Translations under genes and position numbers: made by a program
NCBI RefSeq assembly: GCF_030272615.1
Contig: NC_081406.1
Location: 246,875,218-246,939,217, forward strand
Length of the DNA: 64,000 bases
Source: Cryptomeria japonica
Lineage: Eukaryota > Streptophyta > Pinopsida > Cupressales > Cupressaceae
Direction of reading: 5' to 3'
Shown here: piece by piece, positions 1 to 11,575 of the stretch
Layout: each line of letters starts with the position of its first letter
How positions within the stretch are numbered: position 1 is the stretch's first letter
The notes under the pieces: model-generated
The model's input: the letters and a program-made list of their open reading frames with translations, nothing else
The model's database searches: none
Told to the model about the DNA's origin: nothing

Positions 1-740
1 TCATATCTGGATATTTTGCATTCTTCAGGTTCATACTTTTGTTTTCCAGATACAAACGCTCTAAATGTTGTCTCATACTTTCCATGTGATTCACCAAATT
101 CGCTCTGCTCAAATGCAGCAATCTTTCCAACCAACATATCTATTGTCAGTGTAGTCACACTCCAGATCTCATCTATAGTAGCTACCTTATCTTTATAAGG
201 AGGCAAAGATCTTAGCACCTTAACAATAATTTCATCTTCTTCAAGGGTTCCACCGGCACATCTGATATCTAGGACAAGGTCATTCACTTTAGCCATAAAG
301 GTATTTATGTTTTCATCTTCTCCCATCTTTAGCATCTCATATTTCCCTTTCACACTCTACAATTTAGCAACTTTCATTTGTTTATCTCCTTCATAAAGGG
401 TCTCAAGCTTCTCTCAGATATCATGTGTAGTCTAAAGTCCCATTACATTTGTCATCTCTGAATCAATCAGGGCACTCAACAATGCTTCCTTCTCTCTAAT
501 GTTATATTCAACTTCCTTGATCTCATCAGCAGTAACCGATCCATTCGGAGGAGTAGAATAGGCATTCTTTGTAATCTTCTAGTAATCTTCTCCAAGACAT
601 CTCAAGTGCACTTCCATCTAGCTCTTCCATATAGCATAGTTACTACCATCAAATCTCATACTCTCCTTCTTAAAGATAAGACTTCCACTTCCAGTTTCCA
701 TCTCGAATCTCATAAAGTGGTTAATCTTCTTCTGGAGGAT
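1..740 (-). pseudogene. Ty1/copia gag remnant (UBN2-type)
   Basis: Read on the minus strand, this stretch gives a copia gag protein with stops and frame breaks. Recognisable segments are KVNDLVLDIRCAGGTLEED, EIIVKVLRSLPPYKDKVATI and a following DEIWSVTTLTIDMLVGKI-like segment, which match the LTR-copolymerisation/UBN2 Gag domain seen in most plant copia elements. Gag would form the virus-like particle. The gene starts just inside the primer-binding site at 741-757 and runs off the left edge, so protease, integrase and RT lie outside. The same domain occurs in the copia element at 26501-27286, which makes the family assignment fairly safe. Short plus-strand ORFs here are shadows. Confidence 0.75.
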
Positions 741-757
741 CTAGCTCTGATACCAAT
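741..757 (-). promoter_or_regulatory. Primer-binding site (initiator-Met tRNA)
   Basis: On the minus strand this reads ATTGGTATCAGAGCTAG, complementary to the 3' end of plant initiator methionine tRNA and standard for Ty1/copia. It lies directly next to the LTR end at 758 and fixes the element's orientation as minus. Confidence 0.8.
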
Positions 758-1800
758 TGTTGGCAACAACAACGAGGTAAAAATGAGAGGGGGGCAAGGG
801 GTGAATCAGTTTTCATCGGATCTACAAACTTAATCACAAAAACAAGATCTGATAAACTGCAACAATAAGCAAATAGATAACAAAACACACAACACCAAGA
901 TTTTGACGTGGAAAACCCCATTAAGGTAAAAACCACGGTGGGAACCTACCCACAATAAGATGATACTCTGCACTAGTATGTGAAAATATTACAATTGGGA
1001 ATACACACGCATTCAAGCTCACTACCTAGAGCTCACTGCTCAAAAGATAATGACCTAGAAGCTACAACCCTGAGGGAAGTCTCACTGACTTACAACAATA
1101 TTTAGACTACAATCTGGAAGAAATGAACTAAAAGAATAGCATCTCCAAATGTCTGACGACAGTTCTGGTTAAGCACAATTGTCTTCTCTGCAATCACAAA
1201 TCTCTGCTCAATCACAATGTCGAAGGATGAATCACTTGATCATTAATACACCACTCTCTGATAATACAAACTCAACCACAATACCTAAATTACATGACTA
1301 TGTCACCTATTTATACAATTCATCAACCTTGATAGTAAGGTTGGCTAAACACTCAACTCACAATTATAAAATTACATCACACGATACAAAAATCAACCAC
1401 CAGACCAATATAATGATTCACATGACATAACATGGACCTAATTCAAACTGTCACAAAGAAAAGATAACTTGTGGAGTACCAAATCATGAACCATTTGAAA
1501 AAAAGATACACAAGACCATTCCAAACAATATCCCAAAATCTCAGCTCAAGATTTGATCACACCGGAATATACCAGAGGAAATACTAAACTTTACAAAAGC
1601 ACTGATCACAAAAACAAACTGCAAAACCGAATCATCTGATATGATCAATTAAGCTTCTCGGATCACCAAGACCAATAAAAAGAATATAATGATACTAGAA
1701 ATATTCCATACACCAAACCATAATCCTAGTGAACCAATATGCAAGCACCGGAGCAAGAATATGTTGATATCAATGACAACAACATATCCTAGCAGCAACA
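758..1800 (-). repeat. Copia 5' LTR of the left-edge element
   Basis: On the plus strand the LTR begins TGTTGGCAAC next to the PBS and ends GCAGCAACA, so on its own strand it starts TGTTGCTGC. It carries the U3-start motif TTGTCATTGAT seen in the other copia LTRs here, and the U5 signature around 895-960 (a GTGGTTTTTACC...GGGTTTTCCACG-like block). Sequence resembling an older LTR resumes mid-LTR at 1801, so the element probably inserted there. The other LTR and target duplication lie off the left edge. Confidence 0.6.
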
Positions 1801-2766
1801 ATGTCCAAAAATCAACCATAACACCAAGATTTTTTATGTGGAAACTCGGAAAGGGAAAAATCATAGTGGGATTGAGTACCCAAAATATTATTATACTATG
1901 GCAAGTAGTAGAACAATATTACAAAAGGGGAATACACTTGCATTCAAGCTCACTGCCTAGAGCTCACTACTGAATTACAAAAAGGAGCTATAACTCGGAG
2001 GAAGGCTCACTGCCTTACAGGCTAATACAAAATTATTACAATGGTATCTCAACTGAAGTATAGCATCTAACTATGCAAAAATATAGTTTCGGTTAGGCTC
2101 TTATTATCTCCTGCAATTGAACTGTCATTTTCCTCTCTAAAATTGCTTTGTCACATACAAGAGCAAAAAAATATCCACCAAACTTATAAACTTGCTCATA
2201 GAGACTTCCTTCGCTCAACACACACACCAAAATGATCAACCAAATCAATCTTATATATCAGCATCATCAAAAAGAATCATTTACTAAGTCAGCTTCCAAA
2301 AACCACATAACACGCAACATGAAATGTGTTCCACTAAGTTGGCTCATCGTATCACAAATCCAAATTAAAACCAAAACAAAATGGTAAAATACTTCCCATA
2401 ATTTGGCCCAATCATCTCAAACATGAAATTGATCACCAAAATCATCCTAATAGATCCGCAATACATGTTACTCCAAAATAGCTTTGTCCTAATTGAATTA
2501 TTGGATACGAGAGCCCTAAACTTGCACATAATTCAACATCGGGTATCAAGATCATGAACCTTCAAGGAACTGCCTTGATCACCACAACCCAAAATACATC
2601 ACCAAAATCAAAATGTGCACAATGATCTCATGCTCTGTTGGTAACTGTGTTCCACCTTTCAAACTTATGCCTGTGAGCAAAATGACTTTCGGTAAACCAA
2701 TTCTATGTACATTGAATGCGACCTGCGAATTGAGTTGCCATCAATGACAACCCCTAAGCAACTATC
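1801..2766 (-). repeat. Older related copia LTR fragment
   Basis: It shares with the LTR to its left the block GCATTCAAGCTCACTGCCTA, the AAGGCTCACTGCCTTACA segment and the GTGGAAACTCGG...ATAGTGGGATTGAG block. It also carries TTGCCATCAATGACAACC near 2737 and ends CAACTATCA, so it would begin TGATAGTTG on its own strand. No polypurine tract is visible beyond 2766, so it is either a solo LTR or a truncated copy. The outer boundary is uncertain. Confidence 0.45.
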
Positions 2767-3439
2767 ATGCACCAATCATCATCAAAACGATGTCTCTTGC
2801 CAACATTATCCACTAGCTTAACCCTGACTAAAGCCCTTAGAGTAACCATCATGTCTCTTGAGGCATTTACTACCTCTTCCATATCCTCTCAAGCCTTCTC
2901 ATGATGCCACTTGTCACCATTGCATTAGTGGAAGTTGCAAACATGGATTGAGGATCATGCCTCTCTCATGCAATCCTATCCCTTGCTAAGCCAGATCAAT
3001 CTTGACCCTTCAATTGCCCATTTTGCCTATAAAAGGAACCCTCATCCTCAAGAAAAGGAGGAAGCATTTTTAAGCATTGTTACTATATTGGTATAGACAC
3101 TCATATTTAGATTTCTCATAGAAATTATATTTGTGCATTTGCATAGCAGTAGAAGCTCATTTTCAACCATTCAATCCTTCATTTGGCATCCATGGCTACA
3201 TGTTAAAACTGAGAGCTACACTCAAAAATTTCATTTTTTATCTTGGAGAGGAAAAGAACAAGGGAGAGCCATCAAGAGCACAATGGGAGCATCTTAGGGA
3301 GTCTCTTCTCTCTTCTTTTCATTTGTTTTGCTTCCATTTGTATGCTTTTTATTCTCTTTTGATATGCATTTGAAGGTTTAAAGTTCATTTTGGTTTTGAT
3401 TGAGACTAACTTATTGATATTTGATCTTTGGTTTTGCTT
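2767..3439. other. Unassigned non-coding DNA, possible LTR promoter
   Basis: No convincing coding sequence. A TATA-like site (TATAAAAGG, 3028-3036, plus strand) is followed by a leader-like stretch, which resembles the U3/R region of a gypsy LTR. I could not find LTR ends or a second copy. The short plus-strand ORF at 3131-3373 has no recognisable domain. Confidence 0.3.
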
Positions 3440-4060
3440 GTTCCCCTTTCATGTGCATTGGATTTTATTGTGGATTTTGTGATCATATGACATACCTTTA
3501 TTGTCATTCCAGTTTAGCATTGGTTCCTTTTTTGAATAGAGTGCCCCCTTTCCTTTCCAAGGTTTGTTAGTTATTCCCTTCTTTGGTCTCTGGTTATCCC
3601 CCTGGTTTTTGGTTTGCCAATTCACCAAAGAGTCCATATTGATTCCAAAACTACTCATTCCATTGCTTTCTTGATTCACCAATGTATTTTTCTTGAACTT
3701 GATTCATTCTTCCACCTTTTTCTACCCATTTATGTCCATGTGGAGTGTTCACTCCATTCCCACCCTTCTACCAATAGTGGCTATGGTCTTCCTTCCTAAA
3801 TCCATTATTATTGAACAAGTCTACAATTTTACCATTGTTCCTTCCATCAGGTATTCATGCCATTCTTTCCTCATGTAACTCCTATTATGATTATTCCATT
3901 CCCAACCAGGATGCCTGGGATTGCCGCTCCGCTCCTTTTTATACTATTCACTTTAGTAGTTCTTTGTTGCTCCTATTTTTGGTTGTAACATTTTTTCACC
4001 CATCTACCATTCTCAAAAACCCACTGCGAAATGTGTAATTTCTTGTCATTTGCTCCTCCT
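3440..4060 (-). pseudogene. Weak LINE ORF1 N-terminal remnant
   Basis: The minus strand contains a broken, Asn/Gly/Lys-rich reading frame with pieces such as WVFENGRWVKK and NQGDNQRPKKGITNKPWKG. It resembles the basic, low-complexity N-terminus of plant L1 ORF1 proteins, like the start of LINE-A ORF1 at 4291. Several frames must be combined and no DUF4283 core follows, so this is suggestive only. It may be an unrelated decayed element. Confidence 0.25.
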
Positions 4061-4260
4061 CTGGTATGATTTCCATTCAAGTGTTCAGAATCTTCCACCT
4101 CGCACAAAATTTTCCCTCCCAAATTGGTTGTCTATCTGACCTCCTCGCTCCTTGCGCTCACCATACTTTATATGTATTATATTATATATTATTTTTTCAA
4201 TGAAATATTGATAAAAGATGAGAATTGTTAATTTTATGATGATAGAGGGTTTATAAAAGT

Positions 4261-4270
4261 GAGAAATTTG
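4261..4270. repeat. LINE-A candidate target-site duplication, left copy
   Basis: GAGAAATTTG here matches 35266-35275 exactly and lies 20 bases before the ORF1 ATG. The partner follows the poly(A) end of the same LINE. Confidence 0.55.
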
Positions 4271-4290
4271 ATAAGATCTTGCAATGCCAT

Positions 4291-6588
4291 ATGGCGACCA
4301 CTAATGGCAAATGGATGCGGGCAGGAAGAAAATTTGAAACTCCATACCACAACAGGTTTCAGAATAGTGACAGAGGGTGGAATAGGTTTTGCAAGGGTAT
4401 TAGTGGCGGGTATAGAGGTCAACCGGATAGGTATTATTAGAATGCTCGTCAAAGTTTTTCCTAGCCACAAAATCAACCACTCAAAAAGTTTTCCAACCAA
4501 AAACAAGTAGTCTTTGATATTTGCGAGGGTTCTTGGTCAGAACATTCCCATGACCCAGATGAAGATAGAGGGTTTCTAGAAAATATGTGTAAGGATTTAG
4601 AGGCAAATCTTTGAAATAAAGATGCACATAGGGGTTTCTCGAATGGGAAGATTCCATCCTTTTTATCTTAGCCTAACATGATTCCACTGCACAAGCCCTT
4701 TCCCTCATGGCCAAATTCTATACCCTTACATAAACCCTCTTTTCTAGCATGCCCAAATAATATACACCTTAATGGGGGTGGGAGCTCTTGATTTTCTAGT
4801 GGTAGAGCACACTTCAATCCAAATTCTTGTATGCAAACAGAGTGACAAGAAGTTGTGGAAGATTCAAGTCAACCCCGTATACAAACTCTAAAAGTTTGGA
4901 GAAGGAAATAGGCACCAAATGAAACAATTCAAGGCAAGGATGCCTCTGATAATGATCACCCTAGTTGAAGGGATTTAAATTGCTTGGTTACCCTGCCTGA
5001 TCATTTCCTCCACCTGCAAATTTCACATCTCTGAGATAGAGCACTCATTGGTAAGTTTTGGAAGTCCTCACTTTCTCCTTCTGATTTATTCACATGGGCA
5101 AAAAAAATTTGGAAAGGAATCAAATATATTGTTTACATTGATAATGGATCTAAGTTTTTTATTATAAATTTTGAGCCAAAAGATAATAGAGACGTGGTCC
5201 ATAGATATAAAGGTTGGTTCTGCAAGGGCTTTTGGCTCTTTATAGTCCCATGGATTCCAAATTTTAAGCTAGATAAGGATATTTGTAAATTTGCCCCTTT
5301 TTAATTACATTTCCTTCATTGCCTTTGGAATATAGAGACCTAGAACTTATAGAGCTTTTTTTTTAATCAGTTGGGTATTTTTGTCAAGCATGATCTTGTT
5401 CCCTTTGAATTGACTCATCTTCCAATTTAAGTGTGTTTGTTGTTAGATCTCTCAAAACTATTTCTAAATAGTATGTCAATCATCTCTAAATTTGCAATCT
5501 AGAAGAAAACCATTATTATAAAGAATTCTTAAACAATTGACTGTCGCTCAGATTTTTGGGGTCATTTTAACTCACAATGTCAAGGTCTTGATTGTTCAAC
5601 TCTTAGGGTCTACAATAATCATTCTTCTGGCCCCTTACTATGCTCATTTATCAATCCCTCACACAAAGGAAGTGATCCCAATCTCAAGGTACAAGTCGAG
5701 GATAAAATATTGAACACAATTGTTAGCACCCAGAGTACACAGGTTGCACAGGGGGAGCACTTTCTTTATCTTTCTACAAAAAAACTAAGGAACGGGCTCC
5801 CAATTTTTAATATGAATCTTGTAAACTTTGTTATCCAACTCATAAATCAAGAGAAGCAGAAGTTGATCCTCCCTCGAAGCTCACTTTTGCAGTCCCCAGA
5901 GGATAATATCAATAACAAGGAAATCTTTTTCAACCCTCAAGTACAAGAGAGTAAAGATTCTTTCTGGCCATTCTTAGAGATCTTCTCAAAGAGGAATTTT
6001 GTTTTCTCGCTAGTGCCTTTGAAAAGCTTGGATGTTTTAAGTCAAAATTTAGTTACTAATAATCAACCAATTGACATTAGATCTACATTAATGATGGAAA
6101 CCCCCAAACATTAGTGTAGACTTCAATGGCATGATCATTCAGAGTTACAAAGTCCACCAGAGAATTTAGAACAAGAAGCTGATGATTTATTCAAATCAAT
6201 AGACTCTCAATTGTTTGATGAGATTTTAGATGAAATTTTAAATGAAGATGATAAATTAGAACCTCAACATCTAAATACTCTGCCTGTAATGATTCAAGAA
6301 TCACAAATTCATCCTTCTTTTCTTGTCATGGAAGATGATTTTGGTTATAATTCACTGGATGGCCAAAAGCAATATGATGCAACATTTGATTTCTCCCAAT
6401 ATTTATCCATTTCTCAATCTCTGGCTAGCCAAGAGCACATCCTAAACTCACCAAAACTGAGAGGTAGAAAACCTAAGTCAGTGAAGGTTAAAGAAGAAAT
6501 AGAGGTAGGTATACAAACCACGCTAGATGGAAAGTTCTCAGTCACTAAAAGGCTGAGGACGGCATGTTTCTCTCCTCGAATGCAATGA
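4291..6588 (+). pseudogene. LINE-A ORF1 (DUF4283 nucleic-acid-binding protein)
   Basis: L1-type ORF1 proteins bind the element RNA and accompany it during retrotransposition. The frame starts at the ATG at 4291 (MATTNGKWMRAGRK), with an Arg/Gly/Asn-rich N-terminus. A DUF4283 core follows around 5030-5300, with segments ALIGKFWKSSLSPSDLFTWA, KFFIINFEPKDNRDVV, YKGWFCKGFWLF and VPWIPNFKLDKDICKFAP. The C-terminal part (5710-6588) is acidic and ends in a Lys-rich tail. All recognised segments lie in one frame (about 766 codons) broken by nonsense codons. The terminal TGA overlaps the ORF2 start in an ATGA (6585-6588). The zinc knuckle usual after DUF4283 is not obvious. Confidence 0.65.
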
Positions 6589-7250
6589 AGGTTATTTCAT
6601 GGAATGTTAGAGACATTAATGCCTCTGACAAGAGAACCTGAGTTAAGCAACAACTTGACTCATCAGGAACTGACATTATCATGTTACAAGAAACCAAAAT
6701 TTCTCTTAACACATTTCAAACAATAGTCTCTAAATGGTCAAAATGGAAAGAAGCCCATGTACCAACTTCAAGGGCCTCTGGAGGCCTTATAATACTATGG
6801 AATCCTAAGAAACTACTTACAAAAATAGTTAGTGAGGGCAACAACTGGCAACTAATGAATATACAAAGTTTTGATTTATCTTTTACATTGATAAATGTAT
6901 ATGGGACCACTCCTACTCATGATAAAAAAAGACTTTGGGACACCTTAACAACACTTATTCAACAATCTGGAATTCAAAATTTTATTCTTGGAGGGTAAAT
7001 TTAATGATCTTATGTCTCATAAAGAAAAAAGGTGGAATAAACCCTCCACAAAAGACTATTGATGATTTTGTAAACTTTATTTTTGACAATGCTTTAAAAG
7101 ATATAGTTCCCAGAAGGGTTTTTTTTACTTGGATAAATAAAAGGAGAAACTTTACACATATAGCAAAGAGGTTGGATAGATTTCTTATTTCACAACAGTG
7201 GATGCTACAAAACTATACATTTGAATTAGATATTCTACCTCTTCTATGTT
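6585..7250 (+). pseudogene. LINE-A ORF2, endonuclease part 1
   Basis: This is the N-terminal apurinic-type endonuclease of an L1 ORF2, which nicks target DNA for target-primed reverse transcription. Motifs in order are the start MKVISWNVRDINASD, MLQETKIS with the catalytic Glu, ASGGLIILWNPKK, FTLINVYGT, an NFILGG...FNDL segment and RLDRFLISQQW. There is a stop near 6640 and a frame change near 7000. The frame reaches ...DILPLLC at 7250 and is cut by LINE-B just before the conserved SDH motif, which lies at 13241 on the far side. Confidence 0.75.
7238..7250. repeat. LINE-B target-site duplication, left copy
   Basis: CCTCTTCTATGTT, identical to 13228-13240. Thirteen bases is typical of L1 target-primed insertion. 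Confidence 0.85.
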
Positions 7251-7819
7251 GTTGTTTTTTTAAAAAAAGGGGGTAAAGATTTATTCAGAAATCATAGAAT
7301 TACAAAGAACAGGCCTTAGGCCCACCAAGATAGCAATAAAAACTAAAACGATCATAAAAGAACCACCAGCACCACCACTACAAAGTCCAGTGACCATAGC
7401 AATAGATCCGACCGTCGAATTTCCAATGATAATACCTTTTCGGAAAGCCCTCAAAAAGATGAGATTGGCCAAAGGTTTGCTACTTTGGAATTACACAAAA
7501 AACCAGGCTCATCTGGAGCCTCAAAGGGGCTCAAAAATGATAATGAAAATGAAACAAACATAAAAGGGAAATTGATCCTACACCACTAGGTGCTCTTACA
7601 TCATCCTGTCTTCAAGCATTAACCTGTCTAAAGTTTCAAGATAATCACGAGGTAAACCATCCCTTCCACTAAAATCCCAACCATCAATATGCTCTGAAGC
7701 CCACTTGGTCAAACAATCAACCACTCTATTCCACTCCCTAGGAAGATGACAAAAGGAGAAATTCCAATGTATTACACATTTGTAAAATCTATCTGGCCAT
7801 AGAAGCTAATTGCCAATTC

Positions 7820-8220
7820 ACATCATTCAAATTTTGTTTGTTCAACATGTCCACAACAATCTGAGAATCTGACTCACAAATAATCTTCCTCCATCCTAAA
7901 GAACAGCCTTGCTCAACAACAATCTTAATAGCTAAGGCCTCCATAAGATTGTTAGAGTGCTACCCAATATAAATAGAGAAGAAAAAAATTGCACAACCAT
8001 CATCACCTCTACCTATACCTCCAATACCTGCATGTCCAGGATTCCCACAAGAAGAGCCATCAGTATTAATTTTTAAGATTCCCATGGGAGGGGGAATCCA
8101 CTTCCATCTTTGCTGCTTTGCATGACGAGATCTATTTCCAGCAACACAGTCCATTTTAATGTTTTCCAATTGTAGATTCCTTACAATAGCATAATCACCC
8201 AGATCAACAATTTCAGACAA
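7820..8220 (-). pseudogene. LINE-B RNase H domain
   Basis: This is the C-terminal RNase H of the LINE ORF2 polyprotein, which degrades RNA in RNA/DNA hybrids. The ORF has LKINTDGSSCGNPGHAGIG, with the first catalytic Asp and the Gly-rich strand. In another frame it continues with MEALAIKIVVEQGCSLGW (catalytic Glu) and KIICESDSQIVVDMLN (catalytic Asp). A stop after FFFSIYIG and a frame change break it. RNase H at this position is characteristic of plant L1 elements. Downstream, 7275-7820 is 3' UTR with no other coding signal. Confidence 0.75.
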
Positions 8221-8423
8221 ATTGCACTTAGCCGAGATTGTCTCCTGAAGAATATTAACTATCTTCTACCACAGTTGAGGACTCCATATATGTGAATCAC
8301 AAAAGACCCTCTGATTCCTTTCCAGCCATAAATTCTAGATAATAAGAGCTGGCCCAATAGCCCAGGCCACCTGAAGAAAAGAGGTCTTTGCAGGGGGTCT
8401 GCCCAATCTATCCCAAAATTCAA

Positions 8424-9150
8424 TTAAGGAGGTAGCATGAAAACAAGCATTTTGTCAAGCCTCCCACCACTTGTGCCAAATATCCCTAGAGAAAGGGCAT
8501 AGAAAAAACAAGTGGGAGTAGTCTTCCTCATTATGCATACAAAGATAATAGATAGCTGGTCCCTGGAAGCCTCTCTTATGAAGATTGTCCCACGTGAGGC
8601 ATTTCCTCTGAGCAACCAACCATACGAAGAAATGACATTTCGGCCAAGAGAAGCTATTCCAAACCTTCTTCCACCAAGGAACATCCACCAGGCCATGCAT
8701 TTGCCTATCAAGCTGAGCATAACCTTCAACAACAGAAAACTTGCCTTTTGGATTAGGACCCCAAGCCAAAATACCTCTCTCCTTGAGGGAAATACATAAC
8801 CTACCCTCTAAGATATTAACAAACACCACATGATCTTCATTTGAACCACCCAAGGGCCATTCAAGAGGATCCTTCCAACAAGTCACCTCAACATGTCCAA
8901 TTCACCTAACCATTTTAAAATTCTCCACCTTAACCCATCCAGCATCAGTGAAAATGTTGGAAAGAGGCTGAAGTTGTGGATAACTAGACAGAATAGGAGG
9001 GTGACCACAAAGCTGGAGGGGGGAGCCTACACAAAACACTTATAAATGGGAAGTGCTTGCACCACAATCTTCAAAAGAATCACTCTTCCAGCAGAGGGTA
9101 ACCACCTGTAAGTCTAATGATTAACCTTACAACAAAATTTATCCAAAATT
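8424..9150 (-). pseudogene. LINE-B ORF2 zinc-binding (zf-RVT) region
   Basis: Downstream of the reverse transcriptase, the minus strand encodes the zf-RVT type region of plant LINEs. Visible pieces are WGPNPKGKFSVVEGYAQL, WWKKVWNSFSWPKCHFFVWL, RKCLTWDNLHKRG and the Cys/His cluster CMHNEEDYSHLFFLC. Its role in retrotransposition is not settled. The order RT, zf-RVT, RNase H is standard. Nonsense codons and a frame change separate it from the RT. Confidence 0.7.
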
Positions 9151-10425
9151 CCTTGCCAAAAATCTTCACGCTAAACCCCCAAATCTAAAGGAATCCCGAG
9201 GTACAATAAAGGAAGAGACCCTGTCTGAAATCTGAGGATCCTGGCAATCCTATTCTGAATAAGCCAAGGGGTATTACAAAAATATATGGATGATTTATCT
9301 TCATTAATTTTTTGACCTGAGGCTTTACAATAGATATCCAAAGCTCTCTTAAAATTTACTACCTCATTGATTCTGGCCCTACCCATCAAACCTGTGTCAT
9401 CCACAAACTGAAGATGGGAGTAGCGAGGTAGAGCATTACTCCAACTCCAGCCCTAAATAAGACCATGTCTCACCTAGGAAGTGAGAAATCTTCCAAGACC
9501 TTCAGCCATGAGAATAAATAAATAGGGAGATAAAGGGTCCCCTTGCCGAAGCCCCCGCGAAGCGCTAAACAATTCTGAGGGTTCCCCATTAATAAGAACT
9601 GAGGAAGAGGTAGAAGTCACACAACTAAGAACCCAATTTACCCACTCTTCTCCAAAACAAAAAGCTAAAAGGACCTTCTATAAGAAATCCCAACTCACCC
9701 TATCATAAGCTTTGGCCATGTCAAATTTAATAAATATAGCCTTCTCCTTATAGGAAGCCATCAAAAGCCTCCATTGCTATCACAACTCCATCAAGGATCT
9801 GTCTTCCGTTAATGAAACCACCTTGCTCCATAGAAACCAAAGTGCATAGGAGAGGTTTGAGTCGTTCAACAATCAATTTAGTGATTGTCTTGTAGACAAC
9901 ATTACATAAAGCAATAGGCATGTACTGATCCAAGCTATTAGCCCCCTCCTTCTTAGGAATGAGAGCCAAGAAGGTAGAATTCATATATTTGAGCATTTGT
10001 TTATTCCTATGAGATTCTTGAACCACATCTAGAAGATCATACTTTATAATCTCCCAAAATTCTTGAAAAAACTCAATAGGAAACCCGTCAGGGCTAGTAG
10101 CCTTGCCTTTTTTCATTTGAAACACAACCCCCTCAAGTTTAGACAACAAAATGGCGTGCAAGAGAGCATCATTCATTTCAATAGAGATGAGAGGGGGAAT
10201 ATAGTTCAGGATGGCCCTCTCTTCCACCATATCTTCGGGATCCTCTTTGGTAAACAAATTACAAAAAAAATGGATAGCTTCCATAGCAATTTCTTCTTTA
10301 GATGAAAGATGAACCCCTTCTGAAGAAATGAAAGAGGAAATAGAGTTACCATACCTACGAGCCTTAACAGTATTATGAAAAAAAGCAATGTTTCTATCAC
10401 CTTCTTGGAGCCAATCCACATGAGA
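9150..10425 (-). pseudogene. LINE-B reverse transcriptase
   Basis: This non-LTR reverse transcriptase would copy LINE RNA at the nicked target. Seen in order: the thumb-side start WLQEGDRNIAFFHNTVKAR, KGKATSPDGFPIEFFQEFW (motif 0/1), TFLALIPKKEGANSLDQY, ALCNVVYKTITKLIVERLK and GGFINGRQILDGV. After a frame change near 9755 comes IKFDMAKAYDRVSWDF with a catalytic Asp, then SRGLRQGDPLSPYLFILMAE. The active-site box is FVDDTGL at 9396-9407 (FVDD in place of the usual FADD). The frame changes and stops disable it. Confidence 0.8.
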
Positions 10426-11480
10426 CTTTTGTTTCTAGAAAATCTCCTTACACAACTCCCACTCTTCTAAGTCCTTTAGAGCAAGGGACTCGGTCATATT
10501 GAGCTCCACAGTCATCCCTTGATCCCTAATTTGACACATAGCCTCATCCAGCTTGGATTGAGCTATCATATTGTGTCTATGCAGGTTCCTAAAACATTAT
10601 TTATTCCACCTCTTCAACCTATATTTTACATGTTGTAATCTCTTCTCAAAGGAGTGCATAGCCCGCCCGTGGGCAGGCACCCCTTCATACCACCAATCAA
10701 CCATAAGATCCCTCAATGACTGATCACGAAGCCACATCAATTGAAATTTGAAAGAGGGATTTTTGGAGGTTCTAAAAGATGTAACAGAAAGCTTAATAGG
10801 TCAATGATCAAAACCCCTCCAATTAAGAATTTTTGAACGAGTCGACCACCTATCATGCACCCAAAAGCAGGAAACCAAAAATCTATCAAGTCTTTCACAA
10901 ATAGCCTCAACACCACTCCTCCTATTATTCCATATAAAGACACCATTAATTGGCTTCACATCAATGAGATTCAAGAGACCAATATTATCTCTAAGTAAAT
11001 TTGACAAAGGATCAAGCCTAAATAACCCACCTCGCTTTTCCTCCAAACTAGTAACGACATTAATATCTCCAGCCAAAATACAAGAGAGAAAAGGATCCTG
11101 AGCCTGAACAAAATTGATGTGAGCCCAAAGATGAGACTTACCCACAAGATCAGTAGGAGCATAAATATTAGAGAAGAGGCATCTTTCTCTTGTCTCAAAG
11201 CTAGAAGCGACCATAGAAATGGAAGACCTTCTAGAAAACCACCATAAAGGGGAAACTTTCATTGGGTTTCGGAAGCAAGCAACCCCCCCTGAACTTCCAT
11301 GAGAGCTCCCTAAGGCCCTGGGGCCAGACATGCAAAGCACAACTGGCCAAACCATCCACTGAAAGCTTGGTTTCTTGAATTAAAAAAAACATAAAGAGAC
11401 TCAAAGTCAATTAATCTGTGAACAACCTTTTGTCTAGGGATGTTGTTCAACCCCCTTACATTCCATGAGAGCACAATCAT
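10426..11480 (-). pseudogene. LINE-B ORF2 endonuclease
   Basis: ORF2 starts at the ATG at 11480 (MIVLSWNVRGLNNI), the conserved opening of L1 endonucleases. The main frame then shows ERCLFSNIYAPTDLVGK, FLSCILAGDINVV (AGD catalytic motif) and GVFIWNNRRSGVEAICERLD. It ends ILNWRGFDH followed by a stop. The normal SDHWP is therefore mutated to FDH-stop, which would remove a catalytic serine. A linker to the RT follows. A frame change near 11380 and the stop at the SDH motif show loss of function. Confidence 0.8.
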
Positions 11481-11575
11481 TTATGTGGTTGAGAGAAGTG
11501 AGAATCAATGGGCTTCACAGACCCCGACTCAACCAAAGTATCACCAATAAGCTTAACCTTTTCCTGATCCGTTTT

